From: Candidatus Nitrospira kreftii
GTDB lineage: Bacteria; Nitrospirota; Nitrospiria; Nitrospirales; Nitrospiraceae
Direction of reading: 5' to 3'
Assembly: GCA_014058405.1 (NCBI GenBank)
Contig: CP047423.1
Span: forward strand, 1,736,001-1,800,000
DNA length: 64,000 nt
In this document: positions 54,806 through 64,000 of the stretch, in pieces
Position numbering within the stretch: position 1 is the stretch's first letter
How the letters are laid out: each line of letters opens with the position of its first letter
Position numbers and translations under genes: made by a program
Notes under the pieces: generated by a model
What the model was told of the DNA's origin: nothing
Seen by the model: the letters and a program-made list of their open reading frames with translations, nothing else
Databases searched by the model: none

Positions 54806-55750
54806 ATGAAGGTAACCCGCGGATATTCCGGCGAGCCTCTACGACCATACCCAGTGGGAACGATCGGGAATTTCGACGGACACCATCTTGGCCACCAGGC
54901 GCTTTTGAATCAGGTGACCAAGACCGCGCGCCGGAGTCACGGAACGGCTCTGGTGCTGACCTTCGACCCTCACCCCGTGAAAATTTTAGTTCCAACCGCC
55001 GATTTGCGCTTCTTGACCGATGAACGAGAAAAACTTGCTCGTTTCGAACAGGCGGGAATCGATGAAGTTGTCTTCTTGGAGTTCACCCAAACGTTTGCTT
55101 CACTCTCTCCAGCAACGTTCGCCGAGCAGATCCTCTCCAAAGGACTTGGGCTCAAAGAGGTGTTCGTTGGGCAACATTTTGCGTTTGGACACAAGCGAGC
55201 CGGCAGAATCAATGACTTGACTCTCTTCGGTCATCGATTCGGCTTCATCGTCCACCCGACTGTTCCCGTGACGATCGCTGGGGGAGTGGTCAGCTCCACA
55301 AGAATCAGGCAGCTCATCATTTCCGGACAGGTTGATCAGGCCGCTGACTTGCTCGGCCGTCATTATGCTCTCAGTGGCGTCGTCACCTCCGGTGAGCGTA
55401 GAGGGCGGACGCTAGGATGGCCGACCGCGAACCTTCGATTGCCTTCCGACCGCGTGGTCCCCGCTGATGGAATTTACGCGTCGATCACAACGATCGAACA
55501 AAAGCGGCACGATTCTATTTCATACATTGGAAGAAGACCAACCTTTGACAGTGGAGAGCGCCTCTTGGAAGTGACGATCCTAGATGGAACCTACAATCTG
55601 TACGGGCACGACATTGCCGTTGAATTTATCGATCGTATTCGAGGAGATGTACATTTTGATGGGGTAGCAGCGCTGAGCCAACAGATCGCATCCGATGTGG
55701 ACTCTGCAAAGACGATCCTTCGTCGACATCATGAAGCAATCGGAGGGTAA
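54806..55750 (+). CDS. ribF: bifunctional riboflavin kinase / FAD synthetase
   Basis: This 314-residue protein has the FAD synthetase loop TIGNFDGHHLGHQAL (about residues 14-28) and GVVSSTRIRQLI in its N-terminal domain. The riboflavin kinase domain carries GRTLGWPTANLRLP and DGIYASI (about 190-225). It makes FMN and FAD. It overlaps the tilS start by about 20 bases. Confidence 0.95.
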   Translation: MKVTRGYSGEPLRPYPVGTIGNFDGHHLGHQALLNQVTKTARRSHGTALVLTFDPHPVKILVPTADLRFLTDEREKLARFEQAGIDEVVFLEFTQTFASLSPATFAEQILSKGLGLKEVFVGQHFAFGHKRAGRINDLTLFGHRFGFIVHPTVPVTIAGGVVSSTRIRQLIISGQVDQAADLLGRHYALSGVVTSGERRGRTLGWPTANLRLPSDRVVPADGIYASITTIEQKRHDSISYIGRRPTFDSGERLLEVTILDGTYNLYGHDIAVEFIDRIRGDVHFDGVAALSQQIASDVDSAKTILRRHHEAIGG

Positions 55751-57224
55751 GGCATCATTGCATCACGTCACACATAAAACTCTCCGTCAGGTCTGGCCTT
55801 CCGTACTTCACCGTATGGTCCGTACAGTTCGAACGAACAATCTTTTTCACCATGGTCAGCACCTTTTGGTTGCCGTGTCTGGTGGCCCTGATTCCATGGC
55901 GCTGCTGTCGCTTCTAGATTGCCTTCGTACAAATTGGTCGCTGACCCTCACCGCTGTTCATTGCAACTATGGACTACGTGGATCTGAGTCGGAGGATGAC
56001 CAGGAGTTCGTCACGGCTCGTTGCACAGAACGGAATATCCCGCTCCATGTTCGACGGTTTCATCTATCCGCCGCCCGGCGAAAGCCATCCTCCTTACAGG
56101 CAGTGGCCAGAGATCTTCGCTATCAGGCATTCGCTGAAATCGCTGAACAGTGCGGAGCGAACCGTATTGCGCTTGGCCATACGGCAGATGACCAGGCAGA
56201 AACAATCTTGTTGTGGCTGCTGCGCGGAGCAGGGCTCACTGGTCTATCCGGCATGCCGGCTTCCCGCGATAACACCATCATCCGACCTCTGTACGAAACC
56301 GGGAGACAGGAGATTCTGACCTATCTAAAGGATGCCCAACTATTGTTCCGAGTAGATTCCAGTAACGCGAAGCCTCTTTATTTACGAAATCGAATTAGGC
56401 ATGAGCTTGTCCCTGTTCTGAACCGGCTGGCGCCGGCAAGTCTCGGTGCCCTCTCCCGGCTCGCGGATATTTGTCGAGAAGACGATCGCTACGTAGAGCA
56501 CCAAGCCGCCGCTCTGTTCTCTTCTGCTGTGAAATGGGAGTCTGGTGGAAGTTGGGCCATCGATCGCGGCGCCCTCTTGGATTTTCCACGCGCTCTGCAA
56601 CGGCGTGGCATCCGCAATCTTATTCGACAGAGCCTTCACCAACAGTACACGTTCGGGCTCCAGATGATCGATCGAGTCATTAGTATTGCAGCAAAAGGGA
56701 AGTCTGGTTCTCGCCTTGACCTCATCGGTGGACATGTCGTTGTGAACGACCGCCAGCTGCGGTTTGTCCCGCATGGCGAACGCGCAATCTCTTATGACCT
56801 GCAACAGCCCGCCATTCTTGAAAACCGCATGATTGTACCAGGTACTCTCATATGGTCTGGAACGGGTCAGCAGCTTCAGGTACGACTGGAGGCTGCCGGT
56901 CAGCCCCTGGCACTCCCAGAAAGAAATCGGATCGTGGTAGACGCTGATCGCGTCTCTCAACCATTGATCGTGCGAAGTTGGTCGCCAGGCGACCGATTTC
57001 AGCCGTGCGGCATGCATGGGCGTTCAAAGAAAGTTCAGGACTTTTTTACTGATCTCAAAATACCTCGGTCGGTTCGTCCCCGTATTCCGCTGGTCGTTGC
57101 GCCAGAAGGAATCGTGTGGGTTGTGGGATATCGGCAGGATCAACGTTGGCTACCCACAGTTGCGACCGAACGCTGTCTGGTTTTAACCGCCGAGGATCTA
57201 TCTATAAAAGAGGGGACGGAGTAG
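55731..57224 (+). CDS. tilS: tRNA(Ile)-lysidine synthase
   Basis: This protein of about 497 residues has the PP-loop VAVSGGPDSMALLSLLD. LGHTADDQAETILLWLLRGA, GLSGMP and RNRIRHELVP follow, then a C-terminal domain typical of long TilS (RFQPCGMHGRSKKVQDFFTD). It converts the wobble cytidine of tRNA-Ile(CAU) to lysidine. The start is uncertain; ATG 55731 or a downstream Met in MVRTVRTNN (55815) are candidates. Hpt begins immediately after its stop. Confidence 0.94.
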   Translation: MKQSEGKASLHHVTHKTLRQVWPSVLHRMVRTVRTNNLFHHGQHLLVAVSGGPDSMALLSLLDCLRTNWSLTLTAVHCNYGLRGSESEDDQEFVTARCTERNIPLHVRRFHLSAARRKPSSLQAVARDLRYQAFAEIAEQCGANRIALGHTADDQAETILLWLLRGAGLTGLSGMPASRDNTIIRPLYETGRQEILTYLKDAQLLFRVDSSNAKPLYLRNRIRHELVPVLNRLAPASLGALSRLADICREDDRYVEHQAAALFSSAVKWESGGSWAIDRGALLDFPRALQRRGIRNLIRQSLHQQYTFGLQMIDRVISIAAKGKSGSRLDLIGGHVVVNDRQLRFVPHGERAISYDLQQPAILENRMIVPGTLIWSGTGQQLQVRLEAAGQPLALPERNRIVVDADRVSQPLIVRSWSPGDRFQPCGMHGRSKKVQDFFTDLKIPRSVRPRIPLVVAPEGIVWVVGYRQDQRWLPTVATERCLVLTAEDLSIKEGTE

Positions 57225-57767
57225 ATGGAACGTATGTTTGGACGCCCAATCGTCACCCAGGAGCAAATGCGGAGCCGTATCAGAGAGCTGGGTCGACAGA
57301 TCAGCATCGACTATGCGGGCAAAGATCTGGTGCTTGTCGGTGTATTGAAGGGGGCCTATGCGTTTTTTGCTGATCTTGCTCGTGCGATCCGAATTCCCGT
57401 TCGTGTTGATTTTATCATTGTAACGAGTTACGGGACTCGGGCTAAGACTTCTGGAAAGGTGAAGTTAGTGACGGACCTGACGGAAACAATCAGAGGCAAG
57501 GAGGTGCTTCTGGTCGAGGACATTGTCGACTCAGGATTGACGGTGCAGTATCTTACGAAGACCTTGGCAAAGCAGAAGCCAAAAAGCATCAAGGTATGCA
57601 CGTTACTAAGCAAACCGGAACGCCGAGTGGTCGACGTGCAGGTGCATTATGTCGGCTTCAGGATCCAGAATGAATATGTGGTTGGTTACGGACTTGATTA
57701 TCAACAGCAGTATCGCAACCTCCCTTATCTTGCTGTGCTCGATCAGTTGAACGAGGAAGACACGTAG
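57225..57767 (+). CDS. hpt: hypoxanthine phosphoribosyltransferase
   Basis: This 180-residue enzyme has [20 protein letters not shown], the PRPP-binding loop [16 protein letters not shown], and the C-terminal [20 protein letters not shown]. It salvages hypoxanthine or guanine. It starts one base after the tilS stop, and the tilS-hpt-ftsH order is common in bacteria. Confidence 0.95.
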   Translation: MERMFGRPIVTQEQMRSRIRELGRQISIDYAGKDLVLVGVLKGAYAFFADLARAIRIPVRVDFIIVTSYGTRAKTSGKVKLVTDLTETIRGKEVLLVEDIVDSGLTVQYLTKTLAKQKPKSIKVCTLLSKPERRVVDVQVHYVGFRIQNEYVVGYGLDYQQQYRNLPYLAVLDQLNEEDT

Positions 57768-57783
57768 CTTTTCTCAAGAGCTG

Positions 57784-57813
57784 TTGGCAATTTGCGGAAT
57801 GCTATGGTAACAT
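57784..57813 (+). promoter_or_regulatory. possible promoter upstream of ftsH
   Basis: TTGGCA (57784-57789) and TAACAT (57808-57813) are separated by 18 bases, ending 52 bases before the ftsH start. This would let ftsH be transcribed independently of hpt. It is a sequence match only. Confidence 0.35.
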
Positions 57814-57865
57814 CACAACGAATTTTCAACATGTTGCTTCGAACATCCCGGCCAAGGAGAACTCG

Positions 57866-59677
57866 ATGAATTCCCGGGTCAAGAACTTGCTTTTTTGGGT
57901 GGTTGTCGGCTTGTTCATGATTCTCCTCTTCAACTTATTTAGTGTGCCGACCCACGCGCCAGAAGAGGAAGTGATATTCAGCGATTTTATGGCAAAACTT
58001 GATAAAGGTGACTTTGAAAAAGTTATCATCAAGGGGAATCACATCAGCGGTGTCCTTAGGGACAAGACGCGCATCCGGACCTTCTCAGCAGATTACCCTG
58101 AATTTGTCAAAAATCTCAGGGAAATGGATGTGCAGATTGAAGTGAAACCACCGGATGAAAGTCCATGGTATATCACCTTCCTGGTCACGTGGGGGCCATT
58201 CATCCTCTTCTTGGGGCTCTGGTTTTTCCTGATGCGTCAGATGCAGATCGGTGGAAATAAGGCACTGTCCTTTGGCAAGAGCCGGGCGCGCATGCTCACG
58301 GAGGAGAGGAAAAAGGTTACATTTTCTGATGTGGCCGGTGTTGATGAGGCTAAAGAAGAAGTCCTCGAAATCATCGAATTCCTGAAAGATCCGAGAAAGT
58401 TTCAAAAGCTTGGTGGACGAATCCCTAAAGGTGTACTCGTGGTCGGTCCTCCGGGAACCGGAAAGACCTTGTTGGCGAAAGCCATCGCCGGTGAAGCAGG
58501 GGTACCATTCTTTAGTATTAGCGGTTCCGATTTCGTCGAGATGTTCGTCGGGGTGGGGGCCTCTCGGGTTCGTGATTTGTTTGAACAAGGGAAGAAACAT
58601 GCCCCGTGCATTATCTTTATTGATGAGATTGATGCCGTTGGCCGATTGCGGGGCGCAGGCCTCGGCGGTGGCCACGATGAGCGTGAACAAACGCTTAATC
58701 AGTTGTTGGTTGAAATGGATGGCTTCGACACGACTGAAGGTGTAATTCTGGTTGCCGCAACAAACCGGCCTGATGTGCTCGACCCGGCCTTGCTGAGACC
58801 GGGGCGTTTTGATCGGCAGGTTGTCGTCAATCGTCCAGACGTCCGTGGGCGATCCGAGATTCTGAAGGTTCATACCAAAAAGGTGCCAATCTCAACCAAT
58901 GTTGAGATAGAAAAGATTGCCAGGGGAACACCAGGATTTTCAGGAGCTGATCTGGAAAACTTGGTAAACGAAGCGGCGCTGTGGGCGGCTCGGCAGAACA
59001 AAAAAGAAGTTGAAAACATCGACTTTGAGATGGCCAAGGACAAAGTCATGATGGGTGCCGAGCGTAAAAGCATGATTCTCACCGATGAGGAAAAGCGAGT
59101 GACGGCCTACCACGAAGCGGGCCATGCATTAATGGCAAAGCTCTTACCAGGAACAGACCCTGTTCATAAAGTGACGATTATTCCGAGAGGTCGAGCATTG
59201 GGAGTGACCATGCAGCTGCCCACTGATGACCGGCATAACTATTCCAAGGAGTTCCTCTATAATACCTTGGCGATTTTGATGGGTGGACGCGTCGCTGAAG
59301 AGCTTGTGTTCAAGCACGTTACGACAGGAGCAGGTAACGACCTTGAGCGTGCAACTGATCTTGCTAGAAAAATGGTCTGCGAGTGGGGGATGAGTGAGAA
59401 GTTGGGGCCTCTGACGTTTGGGCAAAAGGAAGATTCCGTATTTCTGGGTCGAGACTTTACTACCAAACGGGATGTCAGCGATCAGGTCGCGCTTGAAATA
59501 GACCTTGAGATCAAGCGCTTTGTTACTGAAAATTATGAGCGGGCCAAACGCGTCCTGACTGAACAAATGACAAGCCTCAAAGCTTTGGCAGAGGCGCTTC
59601 TTGAAAAAGAAGTATTGGATGCACCGGAGATCGATCAGATTCTATTACAGTCCTCCTCTCAAACCGTTCCTGCCTAA
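57866..59677 (+). CDS. ftsH: ATP-dependent zinc metalloprotease FtsH
   Basis: This 603-residue protein has two transmembrane helices (about residues 6-26 and 105-125) around a periplasmic loop. It has Walker A GPPGTGKT at 194-201, Walker [12 protein letters not shown], the second region of homology [11 protein letters not shown], and the zinc site H416-EAGH. It degrades membrane and some cytosolic proteins. The start has AAGGAG 6 bases upstream. The length is slightly short at the C-terminus compared with E. coli. Confidence 0.97.
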   Translation: MNSRVKNLLFWVVVGLFMILLFNLFSVPTHAPEEEVIFSDFMAKLDKGDFEKVIIKGNHISGVLRDKTRIRTFSADYPEFVKNLREMDVQIEVKPPDESPWYITFLVTWGPFILFLGLWFFLMRQMQIGGNKALSFGKSRARMLTEERKKVTFSDVAGVDEAKEEVLEIIEFLKDPRKFQKLGGRIPKGVLVVGPPGTGKTLLAKAIAGEAGVPFFSISGSDFVEMFVGVGASRVRDLFEQGKKHAPCIIFIDEIDAVGRLRGAGLGGGHDEREQTLNQLLVEMDGFDTTEGVILVAATNRPDVLDPALLRPGRFDRQVVVNRPDVRGRSEILKVHTKKVPISTNVEIEKIARGTPGFSGADLENLVNEAALWAARQNKKEVENIDFEMAKDKVMMGAERKSMILTDEEKRVTAYHEAGHALMAKLLPGTDPVHKVTIIPRGRALGVTMQLPTDDRHNYSKEFLYNTLAILMGGRVAEELVFKHVTTGAGNDLERATDLARKMVCEWGMSEKLGPLTFGQKEDSVFLGRDFTTKRDVSDQVALEIDLEIKRFVTENYERAKRVLTEQMTSLKALAEALLEKEVLDAPEIDQILLQSSSQTVPA

Positions 59678-59815
59678 GAGAATAGAGATTTAGCAACGGC
59701 GCTCACGAATGTGGGAGCCGTCACATTCAAGTACAGTGCGCCTGGATATTAGATTGAATCCATGTGGTGTGGGCGCCAACCGCCATTCGCGCTGTACACT
59801 TTCCAGGTGAAATAG

Positions 59816-60715
59816 TTGGAGCAGGCCTCACCCCAGTCACTACCTTCCCGGAATTGGTTTCTGGCCAAAGGTCGCAAGCTTCACTGGAAGTCTCGTCCAC
59901 TGATCATGGGGGTCGTGAATATCACACCTGATTCGTTCCATGATGGCGGCCGGTATGATTTGCCGGAAAAAGCGATCGCTCATGCATTGGAACTCGTCGA
60001 ACAAGGAGCCGATATTATCGATATCGGGGGGGAATCCACGAGACCTGGTGCAGTCCCGGTGAGTGAGAATGATGAACTGGTTCGAGTGATCCCGGTACTG
60101 GAAGGCTTGGTACCTCAAGTATCAGTTCCCATCTCGATTGATACGACCAAATCTCGAGTGGCTCATGTTGCACTCGACACCGGTGCATCAATGATCAACG
60201 ACGTGAGCGCCCTTCGACAGGATCCAAACATGGCCGATGTCATTGCACGGTCGGGTGCAGCTGTTGTATTGATGCACATGCAAGGCACGCCCCGGACAAT
60301 GCAACAATCTCCTCAGTACGCAGATGTCGGAGCCGAAGTGCTGCAATTTTTTGAAGAACGTGTAGCTGCCGCACTTCTGGCTGGGATCGCTCAAACCAAT
60401 ATCATTCTTGATCCAGGATTTGGTTTTGGTAAGCTGTTGTCTCACAACCTTGACCTATTGAGAGGATTGTCATCGTTCATGATGTTGAATTGTCCTTTGC
60501 TCGTTGGGCTGTCACGGAAAGGTTTCATCGGCAGCATAGTGGGAAAAGCTGTAGGCCGCCGCGAATGGGGAACAGCAGCCGCCGTTGCACTGGCGGTTGA
60601 TCGTGGTGCTAAAATTGTACGTGTTCATGATGTTGCGACGATGATCGATGTTGTAAAGATGGCTGCTGCCTTGAGCCCACTCTGGGCAACCGACGAACAG
60701 GAGCACGATGCGTAA
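59816..60715 (+). CDS. folP: dihydropteroate synthase
   Basis: This 299-residue enzyme has [58 protein letters not shown] and [11 protein letters not shown], the full DHPS set. It joins p-aminobenzoate to the pterin. The start appears to be TTG at 59816 with AGGTG upstream; an ATG within MGVVNITPD would cut the fold. It overlaps glmM by 8 bases. Confidence 0.95.
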   Translation: MEQASPQSLPSRNWFLAKGRKLHWKSRPLIMGVVNITPDSFHDGGRYDLPEKAIAHALELVEQGADIIDIGGESTRPGAVPVSENDELVRVIPVLEGLVPQVSVPISIDTTKSRVAHVALDTGASMINDVSALRQDPNMADVIARSGAAVVLMHMQGTPRTMQQSPQYADVGAEVLQFFEERVAAALLAGIAQTNIILDPGFGFGKLLSHNLDLLRGLSSFMMLNCPLLVGLSRKGFIGSIVGKAVGRREWGTAAAVALAVDRGAKIVRVHDVATMIDVVKMAAALSPLWATDEQEHDA

Positions 60716-62057
60716 ATTATTCGGCACAGACGGTATCCGCGGGGTTGCTAATCTTGATCCTATGACCAGCGAAATGGCAATGCAATTGGGACGAGCAGCC
60801 GCTCATATCTTTATGCGCCGTGCCGGTCGTCATCAGATCGTGATCGGAAAGGATACTCGGATTTCAGGCTATATGTTGGAATCTGCTCTTATGGCTGGGA
60901 TCTGCTCAATGGGTGTCGATGTACTCTTAGTCGGGCCTATGCCCACTCCCGCCATTGCATTCTTGACCAGGAGTTTACGTGCAGATGCGGGGGTCGTGAT
61001 TTCTGCTTCACACAACCCTTATCAAGATAACGGCATCAAGTTCTTTTCGAGCAATGGGTTCAAGCTACCTGACGAAGTTGAAGCTCGAATCGAAAAGCTG
61101 ATCATGTCTGACGAAATTCGTCATCTCCGTCCGACAGCAGACCTTATCGGCAAGGCATACCGTATTGACGATGCGGAAGGGCGGTATATTGAATTCGCAA
61201 AGCGATCCTTACCAAGAGACTTGGACTTTCAGGGAATCAAGCTTGTAGTCGATTGCGCAAATGGCGCTGCGTACAAAGTGGCTCCGACCGTCCTAAGAGA
61301 ATTGGGCGCCTGTGTGGAAGTAATCGGTGACAAACCTGACGGAATGAACATCAATTCTGGATGCGGCGCCGTCCACCCTGAACTCCTTCAGGAAACCGTG
61401 ATCCGTCAGAAGGCCGATATCGGTATTGCCCTCGACGGTGATGCCGATCGAGCGGTCTTTGTCTGTGAGCAAGGGACGGTTATCGACGGAGACCATGTCA
61501 TGGCAGCCTTAGGGCTCGATCTCCAACAGAATGGACTTTTAGCCAAACAGACATTGGTTGGAACCGTGATGAGTAATTTTGGGTTAGAGCTGTCGATGGC
61601 CAAAGCAGGCATTACACTGGTCCGAACCCCGGTCGGGGATCGGTACTTGCTCGAACGCATGTTGGCGGATGGGTATAGCTTCGGTGGAGAACAATCCGGG
61701 CATTTTATTTTCCTTGAACACAATACCACTGGAGACGGCCTTGTTTCAGCACTCCAAATGTTATCCTTGCTGAAGCGAACCAAGAAACCTTTGTCAGAAT
61801 TGGCGAAAGCCATGACTGCCGTCCCGCAAGTATTGGTAAATATCCAGGTCAAACAGAAGCCGGTCTTAGAGACGATCCCTGATGTTGATCGAGCAATTCA
61901 AGAAAGTAATCGACGTCTGAACGGAAGTGGACGTGTTGTTATCCGATATTCTGGTACCGAGCCGTTATTACGAATCATGGTGGAGGGTGAGCGGTCCACG
62001 CTTGTGAATGAAATTGCCGACGATCTTGCCAGGGTTGTACGAGAACATATCGGATGA
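60708..62057 (+). CDS. glmM: phosphoglucosamine mutase
   Basis: This 449-residue enzyme begins [20 protein letters not shown]. The phosphoserine Ser101 is in [18 protein letters not shown]. Metal-binding [11 protein letters not shown], then [10 protein letters not shown] and the C-terminal [17 protein letters not shown] complete the family set. It interconverts glucosamine 6- and 1-phosphate for cell-wall precursors. Its last codons form one arm of the hairpin before comEC. Confidence 0.97.
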   Translation: MRKLFGTDGIRGVANLDPMTSEMAMQLGRAAAHIFMRRAGRHQIVIGKDTRISGYMLESALMAGICSMGVDVLLVGPMPTPAIAFLTRSLRADAGVVISASHNPYQDNGIKFFSSNGFKLPDEVEARIEKLIMSDEIRHLRPTADLIGKAYRIDDAEGRYIEFAKRSLPRDLDFQGIKLVVDCANGAAYKVAPTVLRELGACVEVIGDKPDGMNINSGCGAVHPELLQETVIRQKADIGIALDGDADRAVFVCEQGTVIDGDHVMAALGLDLQQNGLLAKQTLVGTVMSNFGLELSMAKAGITLVRTPVGDRYLLERMLADGYSFGGEQSGHFIFLEHNTTGDGLVSALQMLSLLKRTKKPLSELAKAMTAVPQVLVNIQVKQKPVLETIPDVDRAIQESNRRLNGSGRVVIRYSGTEPLLRIMVEGERSTLVNEIADDLARVVREHIG

Positions 62058-62084
62058 GCGTTCCCGTACATGAGGAACGCTCAT
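62054..62084 (+). promoter_or_regulatory. comEC: hairpin covering comEC ribosome binding site and start
   Basis: ATGAGCGTTCC (62054-62064) and GGAACGCTCAT (62074-62084) are perfect 11-base complementary arms around a 9-base loop. The downstream arm contains most of the GAGGA Shine-Dalgarno and the first two bases of the comEC ATG at 62083. The upstream arm includes the glmM stop codon. Ribosomes ending glmM would melt this stem, so it may couple the two genes translationally. Regulation is inferred from structure. Confidence 0.6.
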
Positions 62085-64000
62085 GCTCCCATCGCTCACG
62101 GTCGCATTTCTTCTTGGTCTTCTTGGCGGATCCCAGCTTCCATTTTTCCCTCTCTTCATCTTCTCGCTGTTCATTGGTGCCGCCGTTGGTTTCAGCATCG
62201 TCGAACGAGCTGGTTACCTTGACACACACCGTACGCTGTTTCTGTACATAAGCCTTCTATCCGGGGTTGTCTATTGGAGTATCACGACTCCGCCACCATA
62301 CCTTCATCCACTTTCGTCGGATTTTCAGGACGGAATGAGTGCTAGCATTACCGGACGGGTTGTCATGCCTGTTCAGTACGGTGTAGGGCGTCAGACCATC
62401 CTTCTCGAGTCCGACACCATGCTGATGACACCCAGGCGAATACGCGTCGTATGGCGCGGCGCTGACCTGACGCTTCATCAGGGCGATCGTATTATGTTCC
62501 AGGGAACTCTTCACCGTCCAAGGGGGTTCCTAAACCCATCCGGCTTCGACTACGCATCTTATATAGAACGTCAAGGTATTGATCTTGTAACCACGGTGAG
62601 CGGTCCTCACGCGATCACGCTTGTCGAAAAGCCGCTCACGGGACGATGGAGTTTCTGGGGTCAGATCGATCAGTGGAGGGCCACCATCCGGCAGGCAGCC
62701 GTCCACACATTGGGTCAACCAGCGTTGGGGATATTTCTTGGCATGATCATCGGTGAACGCGGTTACCTTGAGCAGGATATGCAGGAATGGTTTATGAATA
62801 CAGGAACCGTTCATCTGCTTTCGATCTCAGGCTCACATCTCGGGCTGGTCGCCGTGGTATGTTTTTGGACCGTGAAACGAGCCATTCTATGGCTCCCTCC
62901 TTCATGTGTATTGGCTTTATCAAGAAGAATCACTCCTTCAAAAATTGCCATTCTCTTCACTTGGCCAGCTGTCGCACTGTACGCATTGCTTGCTGGGGCC
63001 GAATTGGCGACCATGCGCTCACTTATCATGATCACCTTAGGAATGGCGGCGGTCTGGCTCGGACACGAACGTCATCTTGGGCACGCAATGGCAGCGGCTC
63101 TTCTCATCATTGTTTTGCACAATCCTCAAGCGATCTTTGATATCTCCTTTCAGCTCTCCTTTCTGTCCGTACTAGCAATTATCGGTATGATTTCGAAAAT
63201 ACGATCAGGCGAAGAAGAGAACAGCGACCTCCATCGTAATTTTCAATACCGGGTCAGAGGTCATGTGCTCGAAGCTCTTTTAATGAGTGGGGCGGTGACA
63301 TTAGTCACCCTTCCTCTGGTCGCATTTTATTTCAATCAAGTTCCATGGATGGGGATTATGACGAACCTCATTGCTGTCCCGTTCACCGGTTTTGTACTAG
63401 TACCGCTAGGATTACTGATCTCACTCTGGACAATCGTGGCAGATCACGATGTGCTAATCATGGCGAAAGGTCTGGAGCGGTTATTTAACTGGATGGTATC
63501 GGGACTTCGTTGGTGCGCTGGTATCCCCGGTGGAGAGTGGCATGTGGCGGCTCCATCAATTCCCACGATGATACTATTTTATGCGGGAATACTGTTGGCC
63601 AGTCTCCATGCGGTTCCACGGCGCTTTCGAATTGTAGGTGCTGGCGTCATAGTTGTGTTGCTTGGTTGGTGGTTTATTGCTCCCGGCATGCAAGGAGACG
63701 GTGACCACTGGCGCGTCACGTTCCTTGATGTGGGGCAAGGAGATAGTGCTGTGATTGAGCTACCAGATGGCCGAACAGTACTTATCGACGGTGGAACACG
63801 CCATGAGAGGTTTGATATGGGGCAAAGGGTGGTTGCACCCTTTCTTTGGAATCGGAGGATCCACCATATTGATTTTGTTATTGGGACACATCAGCAATTG
63901 GACCATGTGGGTGGACTGGTCTGGATACTTCGTCATATGTCTATTGGACAATTTTGGGGCGGAGTCATCGCTCGGCCTGAGCAATTCGCTCAAGACCTTC
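62083..64000 (+). CDS. comEC: ComEC/Rec2 DNA internalization protein, C-terminus cut by window edge
   Basis: An open frame of 639 codons runs from ATG 62083 to the window end. Two to three N-terminal transmembrane helices come first, then the DUF4131-type OB region (HQGDRIMFQGTLHRP). The competence domain has LLSISGSHLGLVAVV and several membrane helices. A metallo-beta-lactamase domain begins with VTFLDVGQGDSAVIEL. Its metal motif reads THQQLDHVGG, with Gln where Asp or His is usual. ComEC forms the inner-membrane channel for transforming DNA. The start is set by GAGGA 6 bases upstream. Confidence 0.9.
   Translation, partial: MLPSLTVAFLLGLLGGSQLPFFPLFIFSLFIGAAVGFSIVERAGYLDTHRTLFLYISLLSGVVYWSITTPPPYLHPLSSDFQDGMSASITGRVVMPVQYGVGRQTILLESDTMLMTPRRIRVVWRGADLTLHQGDRIMFQGTLHRPRGFLNPSGFDYASYIERQGIDLVTTVSGPHAITLVEKPLTGRWSFWGQIDQWRATIRQAAVHTLGQPALGIFLGMIIGERGYLEQDMQEWFMNTGTVHLLSISGSHLGLVAVVCFWTVKRAILWLPPSCVLALSRRITPSKIAILFTWPAVALYALLAGAELATMRSLIMITLGMAAVWLGHERHLGHAMAAALLIIVLHNPQAIFDISFQLSFLSVLAIIGMISKIRSGEEENSDLHRNFQYRVRGHVLEALLMSGAVTLVTLPLVAFYFNQVPWMGIMTNLIAVPFTGFVLVPLGLLISLWTIVADHDVLIMAKGLERLFNWMVSGLRWCAGIPGGEWHVAAPSIPTMILFYAGILLASLHAVPRRFRIVGAGVIVVLLGWWFIAPGMQGDGDHWRVTFLDVGQGDSAVIELPDGRTVLIDGGTRHERFDMGQRVVAPFLWNRRIHHIDFVIGTHQQLDHVGGLVWILRHMSIGQFWGGVIARPEQFAQDL

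Noticed and set aside
62054..62251. Plus-strand frame of 65 codons starting at the glmM end
   Set aside because: It is out of frame with comEC, whose long open frame, Shine-Dalgarno and homology explain the region.
1..64000. CRISPR arrays, rRNA genes and intact insertion sequences
   Set aside because: No regularly spaced repeats, no rRNA-like segments and no complete transposase with paired ends were found by reading both strands.

Overview
This window looks like a chromosomal segment of a free-living Gram-negative bacterium. Supporting this are an outer-membrane FadL-type porin, a periplasmic CreA-like protein, a complete heme/siroheme branch, ribosomal protein operons and an encoded CCA on the tRNA. 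The gene content and several small conserved families suggest a Nitrospira-like member of Nitrospirota. That placement is inference from gene style and was not tested. No rRNA, CRISPR array or intact insertion sequence was seen.

The left third (1-25 kb) is accessory and loosely packed. It starts with a truncated Gfo/Idh/MocA oxidoreductase and a 1.2 kb stretch with no recognisable gene. Next come a histone H1-like protein and a divergent two-gene amidoligase-type pair: a circularly permuted ATP-grasp enzyme and an alpha-E/transglutaminase fusion. A run of small proteins follows (YaeQ, VF530, YajD-type HNH, CreA, Sel1). An HxlR regulator lies divergent from a tautomerase, with a clear palindromic operator between them. 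After that is a minus-strand run with two paralogous contractile-tail tube proteins and a c-di-GMP-type PilZ protein, then a frameshifted AAA+ gene with a degenerate active site. A decayed antitoxin/IS30 scar, a persulfide dioxygenase, a membrane-anchored methyltransferase and two tandem B12-type radical SAM paralogues complete this part.

The middle (25-37 kb) holds metabolic and redox single genes: PhzF, a zinc alcohol dehydrogenase, a CBS protein, MoaB, a [2Fe-2S] ferredoxin, a Rieske ferredoxin, HNH, a Met8-type siroheme enzyme and a thiamine-binding protein. It also has a 955-residue hybrid histidine kinase and a FadL-like porin.

The right half is core genome. On the minus strand are rpsB-tsf-pyrH-frr-alr, argJ, argC, rplM-rpsI, and two tandem bifunctional-nuclease (DUF151) genes. 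A tRNA-Leu(CAA) has its own promoter. The plus strand then carries a heme operon (hemX/ccsA-like, hemA, hemC, cobA-hemD fusion, CBS protein, hemB). It continues into ribF-tilS-hpt-ftsH-folP-glmM-comEC, with comEC running off the window. The CobA-HemD fusion at 52 kb and the separate Met8-like protein at 31 kb together could make siroheme. The most unusual signals are the frameshifted AAA+ protein, the orphan tail-tube/PilZ operon, the tandem radical SAM pair, and a perfect 11-bp hairpin covering the comEC ribosome binding site and start codon.
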